The position numbers and the translations under genes were made by a program. This document shows positions 61,400 through 64,000 of a DNA stretch of 64,000 nucleotides, piece by piece. Position 1 is the first letter of the stretch. The number at the start of each line of letters is the position of its first letter. The stretch is from Amoeboaphelidium protococcarum (Eukaryota; Aphelidiomycota; Aphelidea): NCBI GenBank assembly GCA_023515745.1, contig JALECJ010000258.1:562501-626500 (forward strand), written 5' to 3'. The notes beneath the pieces were generated by a model. That model was not told the DNA's origin and made no database searches. It saw only the letters and a list, made by a program, of their open reading frames with translations.

Positions 61400-61903
61400 T
61401 CAAGGTCGATCTTCACACCACTCATTCTCGCGCCTAATCTGCTCCTCCTCCTCGGGCGTGAAGTCATTGACTATGCCAAACGTCTTTCTAATCTCTTCCG
61501 ACGTCTTGCCTTTAATCATATACGCCACCGTCTTACATGTGAGATCCAGTAGCGGTTTTATGTCCAGATAATTTGCGGCCAGAATCAGCTCAAACAGAGT
61601 TCCCTGGTCCACCTTGACGAAATTGACGTCCCACTCGTCAGACTCCTCCCATTGCTGCGGCTTTGACGGATCCTGGTCTTCTGACGCTGCCTGCATATCA
61701 TTCCTGTGATGTTCACAATACTCCAGTACCTTGGCCAGAATTGGACCGGTAACATTGGGCAGTGGAATCGGGATCGACTAATCCTCCACCACGTCTTCAA
61801 TCAAATGCTTCAATGTCTAGCTCTTCTCCGCAACATCCCGGTCCACCTTGAACTCTTACCCCTCACTTGACTTTAATATGATCTTTTATAAGGATGACAT
61901 CAT
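61400..61903 (-). CDS. SKP1: SKP1 adaptor of SCF ubiquitin ligases
   Basis: A 167-aa adaptor linking CUL1 to F-box proteins. The BTB/POZ-like fold starts with [25 protein letters not shown], with a [20 protein letters not shown] helix. The dimer part has [41 protein letters not shown] split across about 40 residues. The C-terminal [24 protein letters not shown] is the canonical Skp1 ending. Gln codons in the N-terminal half are TAA and TAG. Two ATGs are adjacent. A single exon; full length. Confidence 0.96.
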
Positions 61904-62123
61904 TCTTCGATTGGTATGATCTAATAGAAATGACTGAATATGGCTGTAATTCTGAAAATGATAGGATTAAAAGAGTACAGGAGGAACGAATCGAGAAATA
62001 AATGATGAATGAGATTTAACGAATGACGAGCTTGATGACAACGCGAATAGGTTGAGTGGATATAAAGAAGTTTACCAAAATAGAAAGCTGGGTGATTTTA
62101 ATAAAAATACGTGCTATTCGTAC

Positions 62124-63428
62124 TCATAATTCACTTTTCTTTAAGTGTCTGAATAACGGATGTTCTAATGCAACGTCTATACTCATGCGGATACTGGGGT
62201 CTACGAAGAGGCAATTGAGGATAAAGTTTACCAGATTCTCCCTCTATTCCAGTACAAAAGTCGGAAAAAGTGGAATCTATGGGCATTAGAGCCCATTTAT
62301 TTGACTCTTATAACGATCACCAGTAATACAGCCGTATAAAATGTCATCAACGATAGGCTCTTACCTCTGTTTATCGACAATAGCCAACGATTCCTAACCC
62401 ATAATTGATCCCACGCCAAAATAGAAACTCAGAGTGGTAAGCCCTAAACTATATATATCCTCATTAGCAGCGGCTTTATAAGTTCTTTTGCGAGTGAGTG
62501 TCATAAACTTGGATGTACCTCCGGAAGTTAGTTCCGAAACTTTAGACACAAATCCCAAATCAATGAGCACCGCGTCAAATCGATCTCCATTGCGGCGAAA
62601 CATGATGTTATCAGGTTTGACATCATTATGAACGTATCCTTGCAATGATAGATGCTACAGAGCCAACAGAATTTAATATATCCATCTGACAAAATCTTGG
62701 TATTCTGCATATTTCTGGACCTGACGTAAGCCATAGAGGATACTGTACGAAGCACACAGCATACCATTCCATTTAAACTTTAAAAGCGGAATATTAAAAT
62801 ACTTTTTGCCTGGACTTTCGTAACGTTACATTCGACTGCTAATTTCGTATTCTGTAGATAAGCCTTCGTTGGCTTTTTATTATCGCCCTGCATCTGTCAA
62901 CTTGTCATCTGCTCTGGCATAGGAGAAGGCTACTTTTAGGGCAACCTTCTTCTGGTGCTTGTGATCAAAGGCTAGCGCGACATCAGAGAATGCTCCACTG
63001 CCTAGACGAGAGAGTATTTCAAATCTAAAGAGCAACACATCGCCAGCCTTGTATCTATTAGCAATCTTTCCCTATAAACTATATGATTAATGTAGATCAC
63101 CTTTGAAGCATTAGGTTAATCTGCCGAAACAAGAGCGGCTGGATTTTCTAACAGACGCGTCTAATTGATAGAATGCAACGACTCGATGCCTTTCTATCAA
63201 AGCTCTATCGTCGTCATTAATACAGCCCGAGAATTGCTCAAGCATTAAATTTAGAGGTATAGGCTTCTTGGTCTTTTCAAACTTTTTTATATCGCAATGC
63301 TGTTGCACACCAGATGATGATTGCCTAGTATTTGGTTGAAACACTGATGACCATTTCATCGCAGTCAGACCATGGATCAATAGCACGACGCATAGCAATA
63401 GCAACCACTGCTTACGAATAAAGGGCAT
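62124..63428 (-). CDS. Signal-peptide-bearing protein kinase-like protein, copy 1
   Basis: A 434-aa protein kinase fold. MPFIRKQWLLLLCVVLLIHGL is a signal peptide or anchor. After a linker of about 110 residues, kinase motifs follow: LSRLGSGAFSDVALAFD (glycine loop), KKVALKVAF (Lys), GYVHNDVKPDNIMFRR (catalytic loop with HND in place of HRD; Asp present), LIDLGFV (DLG in place of DFG), NEDIYSLGLTTLSFYFG and FVDPSIRMSIDVALEHPLF. So catalytic Lys and both Asp are kept. The DLG and short activation loop recall CK1-related groups. If the leader is real the kinase acts in the secretory path, outside the cell, or at a membrane. Seven or more TAA/TAG Gln codons. A tandem paralogue is at 63657. Confidence 0.82.
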
Positions 63429-63656
63429 TTCGTATCTAAATAGTCTTCTTTATATTCTTTGCCAATGAAGTAAATAGGAATTTCAATTGATTATTCCAAA
63501 ATTCCATTTAATAACGTGACGTGTCTCCTCGTGGTTATTGAAGTCGTGTTTGAAAGCGCGGCACAGTATTACAGTTACAAAGTGAGCAAAAATCTTATAG
63601 AATTATACTTTCAAAATATTGTATTTAACAGCAAACAATGTAGATAACCATCATCA

Positions 63657-64000
63657 TCATAGAGAACGTTTGTCCAGTTTATGAAATAGAGGATGTTCTA
63701 ACGCTTAGTCTATAGTTATACGAGTCTGAGGATCAACAACGAGACACCACGCAATTAAATGAGCCAACTACTTTCGATATTGTTCATCTTATATAAAGAT
63801 TTGAGGATACATGCCCTCTACATACCTCATCATAGAGCGTCCAGATCGAGGTGGACTGATAAGATTATAGATGGCTATATATCCTTGTTCAAAACGTTAA
63901 ACGTTACGGATAGCAAAAGAATGCTGATCTTGAAATTCCAACCGGTTGAGGACAAAGTTGATCAGAGTCAGTCCAAAACTGTACATATCTTCATTAGCCG
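63657..64000 (-). CDS. Protein kinase-like protein, copy 2, 5' part beyond window
   Basis: Only the C-terminal ~114 residues are in the window, from ANEDMYSFGLTLINFVL to LVVDPQTRITIDQALEHPLF and TGA. These match copy 1 (ANEDIYSLGLTTLSFYF; DPSIRMSIDVALEHPLF), so the two are tandem paralogues. Glycine loop and catalytic loop lie to the right of the window. Three or more in-frame TAA/TAG Gln codons are present. Confidence 0.8.

Overview
This is eukaryotic nuclear DNA from an organism that reads TAA and TAG as glutamine and stops only at TGA. The sequence shows this directly. Conserved glutamines of known families fall on TAA or TAG, for example PDI CGHC-Q-RLAPEY, the LeuRS motifs DGQ-AC and MYGQTN, and peroxidase TDQEIVALSG. 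Every recognisable gene ends at TGA. Genes are packed on both strands. Introns are few and short (59, 61 and 71 nt certain), with GT..AG ends and in one case a yeast-like ATACTAAT branch site. A Hrs/Vps27-type ESCRT-0 protein (VHS-FYVE-UIM-clathrin box) is usually considered opisthokont-restricted, so I favour a fungus- or animal-related protist. From memory, aphelids such as Amoeboaphelidium are reported to use this code, and ciliates are the better-known users. The lineage is an inference.

Layout. 1-4453: a very long Gln/Glu-rich repeat protein, running off the left edge. 5186-6307: mitochondrial cytochrome c/ascorbate-type peroxidase. 6488-8296: two tandem secreted paralogues. 8962-10893: ESCRT-0 Hrs/Vps27. 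11191-13701: RNF216/TRIAD3-like RBR ubiquitin ligase. 14485-15831: secreted Gln/Pro/Gly/Ser repeat protein. 16243-19323: ATRX-class SNF2 remodeller. 19598-20743: probable multi-exon gene of unknown function. 21348-23759: cullin (CUL4-like). 23918-29292: a lipid-modification trio made of a cyclopropane-fatty-acid synthase, a related methyltransferase and an FAD oxidase. In plants the oxidase and synthase are fused in one protein. 29635-36226: hypothetical protein, BAG1-like cochaperone, IscU, secreted protein, PRMT3 and OMA1.

36795-42169: tRNA-Phe in a duplicated segment, a small ORF, then four tandem seven-transmembrane receptor-like genes. 42234-48673: folylpolyglutamate synthase, a hypothetical membrane protein, ASNSD1-like asparagine synthetase and an MBOAT acyltransferase. 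49130-54225: cytosolic LeuRS and a PDI with a C-terminal HEEL. 54547-54619: second tRNA-Phe, in inverted orientation. 55101-61073: Rrp5, then a C-terminally short CC2D2A-like transition-zone protein. 61400-64000: Skp1 and two tandem paralogous kinases, the first with a signal peptide and the second running off the right edge.

Functional threads: ubiquitin (RBR ligase, cullin, Skp1, ESCRT-0, BAG/ubiquitin-like), mitochondrion (peroxidase, IscU, OMA1), membrane lipids (CFA synthase, methyltransferase, FAD oxidase, MBOAT) and surface or secreted products (repeat protein, paralogue pair, receptors, kinase). With TGA as the only stop, random open frames are long. I therefore accepted genes on conserved motifs, codon pattern and protein character, not on ORF length.
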